Part shown: positions 54,704-64,000 of the stretch, piece after piece
How the letters are laid out: every line of letters starts with the position of its first letter
Position numbering within the stretch: the first letter of the stretch is position 1
Assembly: GCA_022447185.1 (NCBI GenBank)
Contig: JAKVAY010000049.1
Coordinates: 14,700-78,699 of the forward strand
DNA from: Fuerstiella sp.
GTDB lineage: Bacteria > Planctomycetota > Planctomycetia > Planctomycetales > Planctomycetaceae
DNA length: 64,000 bases
Reading direction: 5' to 3'
Notes under the pieces: generated by a model
The model's database searches: none
What the model was told of the DNA's origin: nothing
What the model saw: only the letters and a program-made list of their open reading frames with translations
Made by a program: the position numbers and the translations under genes

Positions 54704-56353
54704 ATGTTGAGTCAGACAACCACAGAACCACGAAAACTTTCGGCAGGTCAGGTGCAGCTCATCGCCAGTGGTGATCTGAGACTTTCCGCAAACCAGGTGT
54801 GCTGGCAGGTTCAGTCAGAAATGGAATCACAGTTAAACCGTGCCATTGAAAAGCTCGGTTTCGAGACCGTTCGCGCACACGATTTTGACGAGTCGGAGCA
54901 GCACGGATTTATTGCGTCACAACGACAGGGACTGGAAGTCTTCCGAACCATTGATCCGGAGGCACCACTCATCGTAGCCGAAGCAGTTTGGCAGTATTCT
55001 CACCATGTACTGGCCGGACTGACGACACATCGAGGTCCCATTCTGACCGTTGCAAACTGGTCGGGCACGTGGCCAGGTCTTGTTGGGATGCTGAATCTTA
55101 ATGGCTCGCTGACGAAAGCCGGTGTCAGTTATTCCACATTGTGGAGTAGTGATTTCCAGGACGAGTATTTTTTAAGCCGTCTGGAGACATGGCTGAAAAC
55201 CGGCGAGTGTGTTCATGAGATGAACCATGTGGCGCAGTTCGATGGAGAAAAACTGAGTGACAATGAAACCGCGATCGCAACTCAACTGGCTGACGAGCTG
55301 AAGGGCAGCAAGGCAATTATGGGTGTGTTCGACGAAGGCTGCATGGGGATGTTCAATGCGATCCTGCCCGATCACCTGCTGAATCGAACGGGTGTCTTCA
55401 AGGAACGGCTCAGCCAGTCGGCTCTGTATTACGAGTCGACGCAGGTTTCGGATGCCGAAGCGGAAGCCGTCTACAACTGGTTCGTCGAACAGGGTATGAA
55501 GTTTGAACTTGGAGACGATCACGATACGCAACTTACGCGGGAGCAGATTCTGCGGCAGTGCCGAATGTATATCGCGGCGGTCCGTATTGCTGACGACTTC
55601 GGTTGTGATCTGATTGGCATTCAGTATCAGCAGGGACTGAAGGATCTGATGCCCGCCAGCGATCTTGCGGAGGGAACTTTAAACAACACAGTACGCCCGG
55701 TCGTGAAATCCCGTTGCGGATCAAGGGTTCTTTTCGATGGTCAACCGGTCATTCATTTTAATGAAGTGGATGAAGGAGCAGGACTGGATGCGCTGCTCAC
55801 TAATCGAGTTCACGCTGCTCTGGAGCAGCCCGTCGAGACAACGTTGCATGATATTCGCTGGGGCGGCATCGACTCATCCGGAACGGTGTCGGATTACGTT
55901 TGGGTCTTTTTGATCAGCGGAGCGGCTCCACCCGAGCACTTTATTGATGGCTGGGCCGGAGCAAGAGGCTATCGTCAGCCTGCTATGTATTTTCCGAATG
56001 GTGGCAGCAGTCTGTGCGGCGTCTCGAAGCCCGGAGAAATTGTCTGGTCACGGATTTTTGTCGAGGATGATCGGCTTAAAATGGATATTGGTCGCGGGCA
56101 CGTCGTCGAACTGCCGGATGAGGAGACACAGCGGCGCTGGCAGGCCACCACTTATCAGTGGCCGATCATGCACGCAGTGCTGCACGATGTTGATCAGAAT
56201 CAACTGATGGCGAAGCACAAAAGCAATCATATTCAGGTTGCCTACGCCAAATCTGCGGCCGATGCCGATGCTGTTGTCAGGGTCAAGAGCGGAATGGCGG
56301 CCGAACTTGGTCTGGACGTCCAGATCTGCGGCGCGAAATCGGTGCTCGCCTAA
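54704..56353 (+). CDS. L-fucose/L-arabinose isomerase family protein
   Basis: This is a probable metal-dependent aldose-ketose isomerase of 549 residues. It has the family's first domain pattern ([40 protein letters not shown]), the central [13 protein letters not shown] and the isomerase-type [19 protein letters not shown], with candidate metal ligands Glu and Asp in these blocks. AGGA lies nine bases before the ATG. The following gene, 33 bases downstream, is an FGGY kinase, so the pair should convert a free sugar to a ketose phosphate. The exact sugar is uncertain: L-fucose is the closest family name, but the kinase is xylulokinase-like. Confidence 0.8.
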   Translation: MLSQTTTEPRKLSAGQVQLIASGDLRLSANQVCWQVQSEMESQLNRAIEKLGFETVRAHDFDESEQHGFIASQRQGLEVFRTIDPEAPLIVAEAVWQYSHHVLAGLTTHRGPILTVANWSGTWPGLVGMLNLNGSLTKAGVSYSTLWSSDFQDEYFLSRLETWLKTGECVHEMNHVAQFDGEKLSDNETAIATQLADELKGSKAIMGVFDEGCMGMFNAILPDHLLNRTGVFKERLSQSALYYESTQVSDAEAEAVYNWFVEQGMKFELGDDHDTQLTREQILRQCRMYIAAVRIADDFGCDLIGIQYQQGLKDLMPASDLAEGTLNNTVRPVVKSRCGSRVLFDGQPVIHFNEVDEGAGLDALLTNRVHAALEQPVETTLHDIRWGGIDSSGTVSDYVWVFLISGAAPPEHFIDGWAGARGYRQPAMYFPNGGSSLCGVSKPGEIVWSRIFVEDDRLKMDIGRGHVVELPDEETQRRWQATTYQWPIMHAVLHDVDQNQLMAKHKSNHIQVAYAKSAADADAVVRVKSGMAAELGLDVQICGAKSVLA

Positions 56354-56386
56354 CATCAGTTCTATTGACGTGGGAAAGCCATAAAC

Positions 56387-57931
56387 ATGACCCAGGGATT
56401 TCTTGGTATTGACGTTGGTACTCAGGGACTGTCCATCGTCTTTGCGGATCGACAGCTGGCGGTGCTCGCGGTTGGTGAGGCCGACTATCAAATGGTGCCC
56501 GGCCTGCCGGATGGCTGTTACGAACAGTCTCCCGAGGACTGGGTCGATGCGCTGCAGCAGGCAATGGAGCGGCTGAGACAGGCTCTGCCGGTGCAGCATC
56601 AGCAGATTGAGGTTCTTTGTATCGGTATTTCGGGACAGATGCATGGGGAAGTCCTGGTTGATGGTGATTCCTCTCCTTTGGGGCCGGCTCGACTTTGGTG
56701 CGATGGTCGCAATGACGCCGAGGGACATGAACTCACCGAACGCTTCGGCGTCAAAATGCCAAGGCGAATGACGACGACCCGGTGGTTGTGGACGATTCGA
56801 AATCAGCCGGATCGAGCACAATTGACGGAGCACATTACAACGCCGGCCGGCTGGATTGCACATCGGTTAACAGGAGACTGGATTCTGGGTGTCGGTGAAG
56901 CGTCCGGAATGTTTCCCATCGATCAGTCGACATTGACTTATGACCAGGGTCTGATTGCAGCATGGGAAGAGCTCACGGATGATGTTGATGTTGCGGCACT
57001 GACAGCACTGCTTCCGATGGTGCGACTGGCAGGAGAATCCGGAGGCGAACTGAACGACGTCGGTGCAGAACTGCTCGGACTTCCGGCTGGAATTCCTGTT
57101 GCTCCGGCAGAAGGTGACCAGCCGGCGTCAATGGCCGGTTCGTTGATAGGCGAAGCCGGCATGGTTTCGGTCAGCTTCGGGACGTCGCTCTGCGCGAATT
57201 CCGTCGGGGATCGGGCGTTTCAGGGCGTCAATCCTGGTGTGGATCATTTCTGTGCAGCCGATGGCAAGCCAATCAATATGGTATGGCTGCAGAACGGAAC
57301 GACGTTCATGAACTGTGCCGTGGAGATGTACTGTTCGGACGCAGGTGGCCAGGCCGGTTTTGCGAACGTAATGCAGCAGTTATTGCAGGCCGATCCCGAT
57401 TGTGGTGGAGTTCTTGCACTCCCGTTCATCGATGACGAACCTGGCATCGGTATTGAGCAGGGCGGGACCGGGGCGATCATAGGACTCAATGCCGAGAACG
57501 CGAGTCCCGGCAACGTCGCTCGTGCGGCATTACTGTCTGCCATGTTCAATCTGCGACTGGGCAGCGAAGAACTTGACCGGCAGGGATACCCCCGTACGGA
57601 ACTTGTGCTGGCTGGCGGGCTGGCGAAAACTCCCGAAACGGCTCAAATTCTGGCCGATGTATTTCGCACCTCAGTCACACTTCTGGAAAGTGCCGAAGAA
57701 GGTACCGCCTGGGGAGCGGCAGTGCTGGCTGCGTACCGACACGAGTCGCTGGAGGACAACAGTACGGATTGGGCGTCTTATCTGGCAGGCTTGGCGTCTG
57801 ATACGAGGGTGCGCTTCACACCTGATTCCGGCATCGCGGACATTTATGACACGATGTATGCACGCTACAGGAAACTGCTGCAAGCCCAGCCTGGCCTCAG
57901 TGTGGCTGCTGCGACTGGCCGTGCCGATTGA
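56387..57931 (+). CDS. FGGY-family carbohydrate kinase, xylulokinase-like
   Basis: This sugar kinase of 514 residues phosphorylates a ketose. The N-terminal ATPase start is FLGIDVGTQGLSIVFADR, ISGQMHGEVLVD is the xylulokinase-type segment, the second domain has VSVSFGTSLCAN, and late parts include LVLAGGLAKTPETAQILADV and EEGTAWGAAVLA. It is 33 bases downstream of the isomerase gene and surely in the same operon. The family name xylulokinase is traditional; several FGGY members act on fuculose, rhamnulose or other ketoses, and the neighbour suggests that possibility. Confidence 0.88.
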   Translation: MTQGFLGIDVGTQGLSIVFADRQLAVLAVGEADYQMVPGLPDGCYEQSPEDWVDALQQAMERLRQALPVQHQQIEVLCIGISGQMHGEVLVDGDSSPLGPARLWCDGRNDAEGHELTERFGVKMPRRMTTTRWLWTIRNQPDRAQLTEHITTPAGWIAHRLTGDWILGVGEASGMFPIDQSTLTYDQGLIAAWEELTDDVDVAALTALLPMVRLAGESGGELNDVGAELLGLPAGIPVAPAEGDQPASMAGSLIGEAGMVSVSFGTSLCANSVGDRAFQGVNPGVDHFCAADGKPINMVWLQNGTTFMNCAVEMYCSDAGGQAGFANVMQQLLQADPDCGGVLALPFIDDEPGIGIEQGGTGAIIGLNAENASPGNVARAALLSAMFNLRLGSEELDRQGYPRTELVLAGGLAKTPETAQILADVFRTSVTLLESAEEGTAWGAAVLAAYRHESLEDNSTDWASYLAGLASDTRVRFTPDSGIADIYDTMYARYRKLLQAQPGLSVAAATGRAD

Positions 57932-58131
57932 CGCGAGGGGTGAACGTGTCTCAATTCGTCCACGAGTAATGTGGTCTTGATGCCGATCTTCCGCAGGACT
58001 GATTGTGCCTTCACGTTGCACGAGGTCGTTTCACGCGGGTCATTGCGTCGTTCCGAAAGAATGCGTATCGTGACCGAATTCCGGTACAGCTCTGCAGACG
58101 ACGACAAGTGCTGAAAAGAGGAGAATAAGGA

Positions 58132-59370
58132 ATGCGAATCTGTCTTCTGACTGTATTCATTCTGTGGGCAGGGGATGCCGCAGTTCACGCTGACTGGCCG
58201 CAGTTTCGCGGTCCCGATGGTCAGGGACACGCGACAGACGTCAATGTGCCTCTGCGCTGGAGTGAGACTGAAAATGTTCAATGGAAAACGCCGGTGCCAG
58301 GAGAGGGGTATTCGTCTCCAGTGATCAAAGGTGATCAGATCTGGATGACCGCTGCGACAGAAGATGGTAAGTCGCTGCATGCTGTGTGCGTCGATCTTAC
58401 CTCAGGCGAAGTGATTTATGACGAGGAAGTATTAACGCCGAGCGACGCCGGTTCCAAACATGGGCTCAACGGATATGCTTCTCCTACTCCCGTTGTGGAT
58501 GACGAATACGTGTTCGTTCATTTTGGCGGCCAGGGAACAGTGTGTCTGAATCATGATTGTCAGATTGTCTGGAAGAATACCGAGTTGCCCTTTTCCGCGG
58601 TTCAGGGTTCTGCCAGTTCGCCCATTCTGCATGATGGACTGCTGATTCTTACCTGTGACGGCAACGATACTCAGTTTGTGGCGGCGCTCGACAGGAAAAC
58701 GGGCAATGTTCAGTGGAAGGAGTCCCGGACACACTACGAAGGCATGGGGAAGACAAAAGATTTTTTCAAGATGGCCTATTCAACGCCGCTGGTCGGCAGA
58801 GTGAACGGCATCGATCAGCTCGTCAGTACGGCGGCGGACCATGTTGCCGCCTATGACGTGCAGACTGGAGAAGAAATCTGGTGGATGCCGTATATTGGAT
58901 GTTCACAGGTCGCGCGCCCCTCGTTTGGTCACGGTTTGTTTTACGTTGTCGGGACGCTCAAGCTGGACGACCATTGTATTTATGCGATTCGTCCCGGTCG
59001 GGGCAGGACTGAATCCGATCGCGTCGTTTGGCAACGGTCACAGGGTGTGGGACACGTGCCATCACCGCTTCTCGTCGGACAGGAACTGTTTTTTGTTAAC
59101 GATGACGGAATCGCTACATGTGTTGATGCTCTCACCGGTGAGGAACATTGGCGCGAAAGGCTGGGAGGCAATTTTCGGGCATCGCCGATTGAAGTTCAGG
59201 GACGGATCTACTTCAGCAGCGAGCAGGGAAAGACCACCGTACTGGCAGCAGAAAAAAACTATCAGGTTCTGGCGACGAATGAACTGGATGCAGTATTCCT
59301 GGCGTCACCTGCTGTTTCGGATAATGCAATCGTTTTGCGAAGCAGTACGCATCTGTATCGCATTGAATAA
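58132..59370 (+). CDS. secreted PQQ-like beta-propeller protein
   Basis: This is an exported propeller protein of 412 residues. A signal peptide covers about residues 1-20, followed at once by DWPQFRGPDGQG, the typical beginning of the planctomycete quinoprotein-like family. Repeats with pattern AxDxxTGxxxW are visible (ALDRKTGNVQWKE, AYDVQTGEEIWWM, CVDALTGEEHWRE). AGGAG lies nine bases before the ATG. Most such proteins lack the PQQ ligands of true dehydrogenases and are annotated by fold only; I do not see a catalytic calcium site. Its role may be scaffolding or surface binding. Confidence 0.85.
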   Translation: MRICLLTVFILWAGDAAVHADWPQFRGPDGQGHATDVNVPLRWSETENVQWKTPVPGEGYSSPVIKGDQIWMTAATEDGKSLHAVCVDLTSGEVIYDEEVLTPSDAGSKHGLNGYASPTPVVDDEYVFVHFGGQGTVCLNHDCQIVWKNTELPFSAVQGSASSPILHDGLLILTCDGNDTQFVAALDRKTGNVQWKESRTHYEGMGKTKDFFKMAYSTPLVGRVNGIDQLVSTAADHVAAYDVQTGEEIWWMPYIGCSQVARPSFGHGLFYVVGTLKLDDHCIYAIRPGRGRTESDRVVWQRSQGVGHVPSPLLVGQELFFVNDDGIATCVDALTGEEHWRERLGGNFRASPIEVQGRIYFSSEQGKTTVLAAEKNYQVLATNELDAVFLASPAVSDNAIVLRSSTHLYRIE

Positions 59371-59419
59371 ATGCTGAACCTGCCGAAGACTCAGGATCAA
59401 TCCGTCGGTTGGCAGTTGA

Positions 59420-59848
59420 TCGTCGCCACGTAATACGGGCATTATCAACTTTCACCCGGGACTGATTCCTGAAGCCCGGGGGCTTGATGCTCTTCTCTGG
59501 TCGGTGCGTAATTCTATTCCCCTGGGTATCACTTCACACCTCATCGACCAGTGCGTTGATGTTGGCAGGACCCTTCAGCGCAGGGAGATCACCCTTTTAC
59601 ATGATGACAATGTGTTCGATCTTTCAGAACGCCTTTATGAGACCCAGATGGATATGTTACGTGAGGCAGTGGAGCGAATTTGTTCGGGTAAATGGGAGGA
59701 AACAGATTACATTTCGTCTGCCTGCAATACCAAGATGGACGGCCGGCAGGAACGGGAAATGATGGCATTGCTGCCTTCTTACCTTGAACGATTTGCAACT
59801 AATAATAATCCCTGGGACCATTTTCAACGTGGAGTTGATAGATCTTAA
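59420..59848 (+). pseudogene. N-terminally truncated formyltransferase family gene
   Basis: The frame after a TGA at 59417-59419 reads SPRNTGIINFHPGLIPEARG then LDALLWSVRNSIPLGITSHL, with DVGRTLQRREITLL and LSERLYETQMDML further on. This matches the C-terminal two thirds of formyltransferases such as methionyl-tRNA or sugar-nucleotide formyltransferases: the NFHPG motif supplies catalytic Asn and His, and VDVG the Asp. The N-terminal folate-binding Rossmann part is missing and no start codon is in place. It lies right after the PQQ gene. It is probably non-functional. Confidence 0.7.
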
Positions 59849-60017
59849 ATCTCACAAGCGACTGTTAGATGCTGGTGTAGAAAAACTCTCGTATGTTGAA
59901 GGTGAGAATTTACTTTTCGGAGACGATGCAACAGACGGATCACATCCTTCTGACCTCTGGTTTTACCGTCACGCCGAAGCATTTGAACCCATGCTGAAAG
60001 CCGCTCTTGCGACATAG
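59826..60017 (+). pseudogene. C-terminal remnant of an SGNH/GDSL hydrolase
   Basis: A frame overlapping the end of the formyltransferase fragment gives KRLLDAGVEKLSYVEGENLL, then GDDATDGSHPSDLWFYRHAE and AFEPMLKAAL. DGSHPSDL is the Asp-x-x-His catalytic block of SGNH hydrolases, and the whole stretch follows the typical C terminus of that family. Nothing upstream provides the GDS serine block. Together with the preceding fragment, it looks like debris from a lost sugar-modification cluster. Confidence 0.65.
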
Positions 60018-60049
60018 CTGGTTGAGGGCCAATGCCACTGTCTTGCAGG

Positions 60050-63000
60050 CTATTGTTTATCCGGCATGAAGCCCACGGACATTTCCATCCATGATCCGCA
60101 ACTGCATCCGCCTCCGCCTTCAGGTGACAGGAGCATTCCGGCCGCTGGAATGGTGCTCAGCCAGCACCCCGGACGCATACGATCCCAGCTGGAGTCACTG
60201 CCGGTTTCCGTATTCCACATGGTGATCTGCGTTGTACGGAAGATCAATGACCGGGTCGTTGCTGCATACGTTCCACATTTTCCTTTTGGCATTTCCAGTG
60301 GCAGGATTTCTCCGGTTGCGAGGTCCATGATTTTTGGTCGAACATAGACCCGTCCCCCAACGATTGCCGGCCGCTGAATCGCTTTGCCATGATCCCCCTT
60401 TTTCTCAAACCAGTCGAACGTCTGTGTCCAGTAATGTTCACCAGTTGCTGAATTATAAGTTGATACTTCGAATTGCTTATTTGTAGAGGCGTTGATGACC
60501 AGCGTTTCTTCACCCGCGGCCAGATAGAAGGCAACGGTTCCATTTGCGGTATCGATGGGCTGTTCCCACACCTTGTTTCCGGTATTGAGGTCAACTGCGA
60601 CAAGGAATTGTTCGTCCCATAGTTCGGTTGAGCCAATTCGCCGAGCCTGGGCCTGCTTAACAGCGTCGTGCCGGGATTCCACAAAGCAGATGCGACCGTC
60701 GGTGACGGTAATTGTGGAGTTGATGATGACTCCTTCTTCATAGGTCCATGCTACCTTTCCATTGGCTTGATTCAGTGCAAACACAGAATCGCTGCAGACC
60801 TTAAATGTGGCCGGACCACTACGGGCGTCGTACCAGCCAGCTCCGGCGTCTCCCCAAAAGCTGCGGAACGCACTGTCTTCTTTTTGCGAACTGCCAATGA
60901 GATGGTCGCCAACCTGAGCGATATATCCCCAGTCGTAAGACCAGTCCTCTCGTTTGGATTCCGGCACCGAATGAATTGCGACGACGGTTCCTGTTGCTGC
61001 GTCGATTTGCCAGCACTTGTCTCTGACGGCGATGAAGACCGATTCGTCATTTGCGCACCAGTTGCTGCAGTCACGAGGCATATTGAAACGTTCGAGTGCC
61101 GGGATCTCCAACGCCCAGAGTACAGTGCCATTGAAGTTGTCGAGTGCGATGATTCTGTGCAATCCCTGAACAAAGAGCCGACTGCCAGTTGACAGAGGTG
61201 ACGGTTTGCGACCGTTGCGGTCCGGCTGTGCGCGAGGCCCTGGGCGACCAATCCATTGCACATTCATTTGTCCGGTTGTGCTGGCTCCACCAAGTTCTTC
61301 GCCGCCGAAGGCAGAGTTGTTGGCTCGGCCATACAAATGCGACCATTCCCCTGCCCCTTTCAACGCAGGTCGTACAGCGGTGACCCATGTGCCACTGTCC
61401 CCGCTGTCTGCCTGTGTTTTCAGTCCCACAGAATGGAGCAGTTTCTGAACCTGTCCTGTGTCAAAGGTCAGTTCACGTTCGGCGGGCTGGCCCAGGCATA
61501 CGAGTCCACCGTGTGGACGTAATACGCGAAACAGTTCATTGGCGTCAGCCACAGACGTACCGGTGGTCAGAAGTTGTTCCGACACAATGAGATTGGCGAA
61601 CCGGCCAACGAACGGCAGGTCTGCATAGGACTCGACTCGATGAATGGCGACGCGTGTTCCATAGGTGCCGGCTTGCAGCATCGCTGTACGCGCTGCTGTA
61701 ACTTTTGTGATGTCAGTGTCGACTCCAATGATGCGAAGTTCACTCTGCCGGGCCAGTTCCCATGCAAGACGTCCGTCGCCGTTGCCGATGACAAGGCAGA
61801 TTCCTCGATCGAATTGGCATTCACCAAGAATATGTTGTGCCGCTGCAGCGAATTGCTCCGTCTGTTCGTCGTCCGAAAACGGCTGGGCGTTTTGCGGTGT
61901 CACAGGAGTACTGAAGTTGAAGTGCGTGTCGAGTTCGAATTCCAGTGAGTGTGAGTTCCTGCCCGCTTCATCTTTTTCAATCAGATAGTGCAGCAGGCGA
62001 TCACGCGGGAGTTCGTCGACGATAACTTCGTGTTTCGTTTGTGGCTGCGGATCATCGAATCGTCGTTGGTGATTTTGTTCCAGCAATACCAATTGCGTCG
62101 GCATGGGAGACGCCGTTTCCCAGCGGATGCGGGCGGATTCCGGTGTGATAAATTCAACGTAAGGACCGGTTTGTAATTCGATGGGGACGTTGAACCTGTT
62201 ACGCTTGGATTCGTATCGGCGAGTGATTTCATCTTCGGTGATCGCTCGATCGTAGACTCGAACTTCGTTGAGCATCCCGTACATCGGATGGAATGAATCG
62301 GAGTCATGCTTTGCTCCAATTTCATAGAAGCCGGTTTCGGGATAATTAATTGGTCCGGTCTGCTGGTCGGACTCGGCTTCCACCCGACCATTGACGCTTA
62401 GGCGAGCCGTTTGTCCGTCGTAGCGTGCGACCACGTGATACCAGTGTCCTGCTCGAATTTGCGATTGAGCTCTCAGGAACGTAATACCTTTTGTACCTTC
62501 CTTTGCGGAAAGGCCAAAGACAAACTGCTGGTGATGAAATCCGAGAATCCAGCCGGATTTATCCTCTTTTGTGTCCTGTGCACATCCGACAATACCACCA
62601 GCGGAATCGGATTCGTCGACTCGGACCCATGTTTCAATTGTAAGTGATTCCTGTGGAAGTGGAGCTTCCCTGATGTTGTCCGTGATGACCAGTGTGTTGG
62701 TTTCACCGTCGAATTCGAGCGCTTCTGCTCCACCAACCTCGCGGATTTGAATCGGGCCGGAGATCAGTGCGTGGGCGTTGCCGGTAAGGTCGCTGACGCG
62801 ACGATCACCTTCGGGAGTTCCACGACGTCGAGCGATCGCAGACATGTCGCGGTGGACAATCCAGTGTCCCAGCAGCCCTTGTTTGTCTTCTTCCTGCTGT
62901 TCCGATACTGATTGAGCAGGATCTTTCAGAGGAGTGTTCGCTGCTGCTTCGTCTGTTGCGGCAGGCACTGCGGATGGTTTATCGGCATTTGGCCGGAAAC

Positions 63001-64000
63001 AGTGGATTGCGCCAACATCTGTGCTGACGTATAAGTGGCCATTCGCTACTGCCAGCCCGAAGGCACCTCCATCGACCGCTGCTTCCCAAAGCAGGTTGCC
63101 CTTGTCCAGCCTGTAGGCTGCAACCACGTCATTTCCTCCCAGGTAGATTGTATCTCCCGCGACGATCACTTCGTTGCTGTGTTGGCATGGAACGTCCCAA
63201 CGCTTCTTTTTCCCGCTGGCGTCGTAGGCCGAAAGGCGAGTACGTGAGACCATGACTCGACCATCCGGCATGACAGCAGACGCGACCTGGCCTCCATGCA
63301 CATTTGTTTGTTTGCGGGAGCCGATATCTGATTCAGTAATCCAGCCGGTCTTATTTCCCGGGCCGCACAGGACGTGGGCATTGGGAGTCAGCACAATGGA
63401 AGAACCGCCACTGCCTTCGAACGGTCCTGTATGTTTACCGTCCGTTCGCAGAAACAGCTCCGGCGCGACTCGACCGGCAGGCGCAATGAGGTGGGAATCC
63501 GTCGCCAGCAGAGCTCCTTCGAGTGTCAGGCCGAAATGCGACGTCGTGAACTGGCCGGTTCCGTTGATTTGTCCTGTCAATCGATCGACGCCTTGCAGAA
63601 CCGTGTTTCTCCATGGCAACATTCCCTGAGCAAAATAGGCGTGGTCACCGTCAACGAGTACGCCCGTGCGGCAGGGAGACATTGACACAAAACGCCCGTT
63701 GTTAACGATGAGTTTCGTGTCGTCAACACGGTCGGACTTCCATACGAGCTGTCCGGTGTCAGCTGTGACGCAGTACGCTCGACCATCGTCAGAGCTGAAA
63801 TAGGCATGCTGTCCGGCGATGCTGGGAGCAATGCGGACCGGGCCGCCAGTTGTGAACGTCCATATTGTCCTGCCTGTCGCCGTATCGACGGCTCGAACCG
63901 AATCATCGGTGGATGAACCGAAATAAACACGGTCGCCAACTACTGTGACATGAAAGCACGGGTCGTAGTTCCTCATGGAGCCAAGGCCACGGATGTTAGC
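60050..64000 (-). CDS. multidomain PQQ-like propeller protein with embedded LamG and methyltransferase-like domains (5' end outside the window)
   Basis: The reading frame is open to the window edge, so the N terminus is missing; 1316 residues are visible. Domains in order, counted from the Met at 63976: PQQ-type propeller blades (about 1-340, with AVDTATGRTIWTFTTG and CVTADTGQLVW), a LamG/concanavalin-like domain (about 370-610, with LTIETWVRVDESD and YHVVARYDGQTARLSVNG), a fibronectin-like strand region, a class I methyltransferase-like Rossmann domain (about 700-850, with GICLVIGNGDGRLAWELA and LRIIGVDTDITKV), then a second propeller (to about 1270). The protein ends with a Cys- and Gly-rich motif seen in related propeller proteins. 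A function for this fusion is not known. Confidence 0.85.
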   Translation of the reverse strand, partial: ANIRGLGSMRNYDPCFHVTVVGDRVYFGSSTDDSVRAVDTATGRTIWTFTTGGPVRIAPSIAGQHAYFSSDDGRAYCVTADTGQLVWKSDRVDDTKLIVNNGRFVSMSPCRTGVLVDGDHAYFAQGMLPWRNTVLQGVDRLTGQINGTGQFTTSHFGLTLEGALLATDSHLIAPAGRVAPELFLRTDGKHTGPFEGSGGSSIVLTPNAHVLCGPGNKTGWITESDIGSRKQTNVHGGQVASAVMPDGRVMVSRTRLSAYDASGKKKRWDVPCQHSNEVIVAGDTIYLGGNDVVAAYRLDKGNLLWEAAVDGGAFGLAVANGHLYVSTDVGAIHCFRPNADKPSAVPAATDEAAANTPLKDPAQSVSEQQEEDKQGLLGHWIVHRDMSAIARRRGTPEGDRRVSDLTGNAHALISGPIQIREVGGAEALEFDGETNTLVITDNIREAPLPQESLTIETWVRVDESDSAGGIVGCAQDTKEDKSGWILGFHHQQFVFGLSAKEGTKGITFLRAQSQIRAGHWYHVVARYDGQTARLSVNGRVEAESDQQTGPINYPETGFYEIGAKHDSDSFHPMYGMLNEVRVYDRAITEDEITRRYESKRNRFNVPIELQTGPYVEFITPESARIRWETASPMPTQLVLLEQNHQRRFDDPQPQTKHEVIVDELPRDRLLHYLIEKDEAGRNSHSLEFELDTHFNFSTPVTPQNAQPFSDDEQTEQFAAAAQHILGECQFDRGICLVIGNGDGRLAWELARQSELRIIGVDTDITKVTAARTAMLQAGTYGTRVAIHRVESYADLPFVGRFANLIVSEQLLTTGTSVADANELFRVLRPHGGLVCLGQPAERELTFDTGQVQKLLHSVGLKTQADSGDSGTWVTAVRPALKGAGEWSHLYGRANNSAFGGEELGGASTTGQMNVQWIGRPGPRAQPDRNGRKPSPLSTGSRLFVQGLHRIIALDNFNGTVLWALEIPALERFNMPRDCSNWCANDESVFIAVRDKCWQIDAATGTVVAIHSVPESKREDWSYDWGYIAQVGDHLIGSSQKEDSAFRSFWGDAGAGWYDARSGPATFKVCSDSVFALNQANGKVAWTYEEGVIINSTITVTDGRICFVESRHDAVKQAQARRIGSTELWDEQFLVAVDLNTGNKVWEQPIDTANGTVAFYLAAGEETLVINASTNKQFEVSTYNSATGEHYWTQTFDWFEKKGDHGKAIQRPAIVGGRVYVRPKIMDLATGEILPLEMPKGKCGTYAATTRSLIFRTTQITMWNTETGSDSSWDRMRPGCWLSTIPAAGMLLSPEGGGGCSCGSWMEMSVGFMPDKQ

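Noticed and set aside
61189-61590. several plus-strand frames opposite the large propeller protein
   Set aside because: They are antisense shadows of the second propeller and linker, with no start signals.

Overview
The window reads as a chromosome segment of a planctomycete (Planctomycetota, probably a Planctomycetales/Fuerstiella-like marine lineage). The evidence is family content, not a database match. It holds a DUF1549/DUF1553-DUF1501 pair plus a solitary DUF1501 protein with a Tat-like signal, a DUF1559 pseudopilin-like protein, large PQQ/YCF48 beta-propeller proteins, a DUF4432 sugar epimerase-like protein, a cytochrome c-type lipoprotein and a eukaryote-like Ser/Thr kinase. Base composition looks moderate; I did not calculate it. 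Genes are fairly sparse, with many 300-800 base gaps, several of which contain decayed genes.

Layout. 0-7 kb: gyrA (minus), a membrane-anchored parvulin-type chaperone (plus) with its own terminator, a chorismate mutase and a Ser/Thr kinase (minus). 7.4-12 kb: an envelope operon on the minus strand, ompH/skp - lpxC - lpxA - a GnnA-like oxidoreductase - a small unknown gene - lspA, linking lipid A synthesis, an outer-membrane chaperone and lipoprotein processing. 12.3-17.8 kb: a YCF48-like propeller protein, an RNase HII-like enzyme and a CCA-adding enzyme (plus). 18-20.7 kb: an enolase-superfamily enzyme and an FMN-dependent hydroxyacid oxidase. 21.4-25.7 kb: an HNH endonuclease and the peptidoglycan cluster murC-murB-ddl, with no recognisable fts gene beside it. 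26-34.4 kb: a PIG-L deacetylase, a Gfo/Idh/MocA pseudogene, a response regulator with a cytochrome c'-like lipoprotein, a GT39-like membrane glycosyltransferase, a transketolase and a ferredoxin. 34.7-41.8 kb: a secreted TPR-redoxin, L-fuconate dehydratase, and the DUF1549/1553 plus DUF1501 pair.

43.0-48.8 kb is the most unusual region. An intact tRNA-Arg(ACG) ends in a 20-base sequence that recurs with one mismatch 0.9 kb downstream and exactly 5.7 kb downstream. Between these repeats lie a frameshifted tyrosine recombinase C-terminus, a thermonuclease pseudogene, a further decayed gene, a small glycine-rich membrane protein gene bracketed by 13-base inverted repeats, a DUF1559 protein, a cytochrome-like protein and a secreted protein with three 13-residue repeats. 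I interpret this as a decayed, possibly tandem, tRNA-integrated island. It was found by reading the sequence and has not been checked by a search.

49-64 kb returns to sugar and secreted-protein genes: a DUF4432 epimerase-like protein, a DUF1501 protein, an APC permease with extra soluble parts, an L-fucose isomerase-like enzyme paired with a xylulokinase-like FGGY kinase, a PQQ-propeller protein, remnants of a formyltransferase and an SGNH hydrolase, and a very large protein, cut by the window edge, in which a methyltransferase-like domain sits between two beta-propellers. L-fuconate dehydratase, the isomerase/kinase pair and the epimerase-like protein together suggest use of deoxy- and pentose sugars from algal polysaccharides; that link is an inference.
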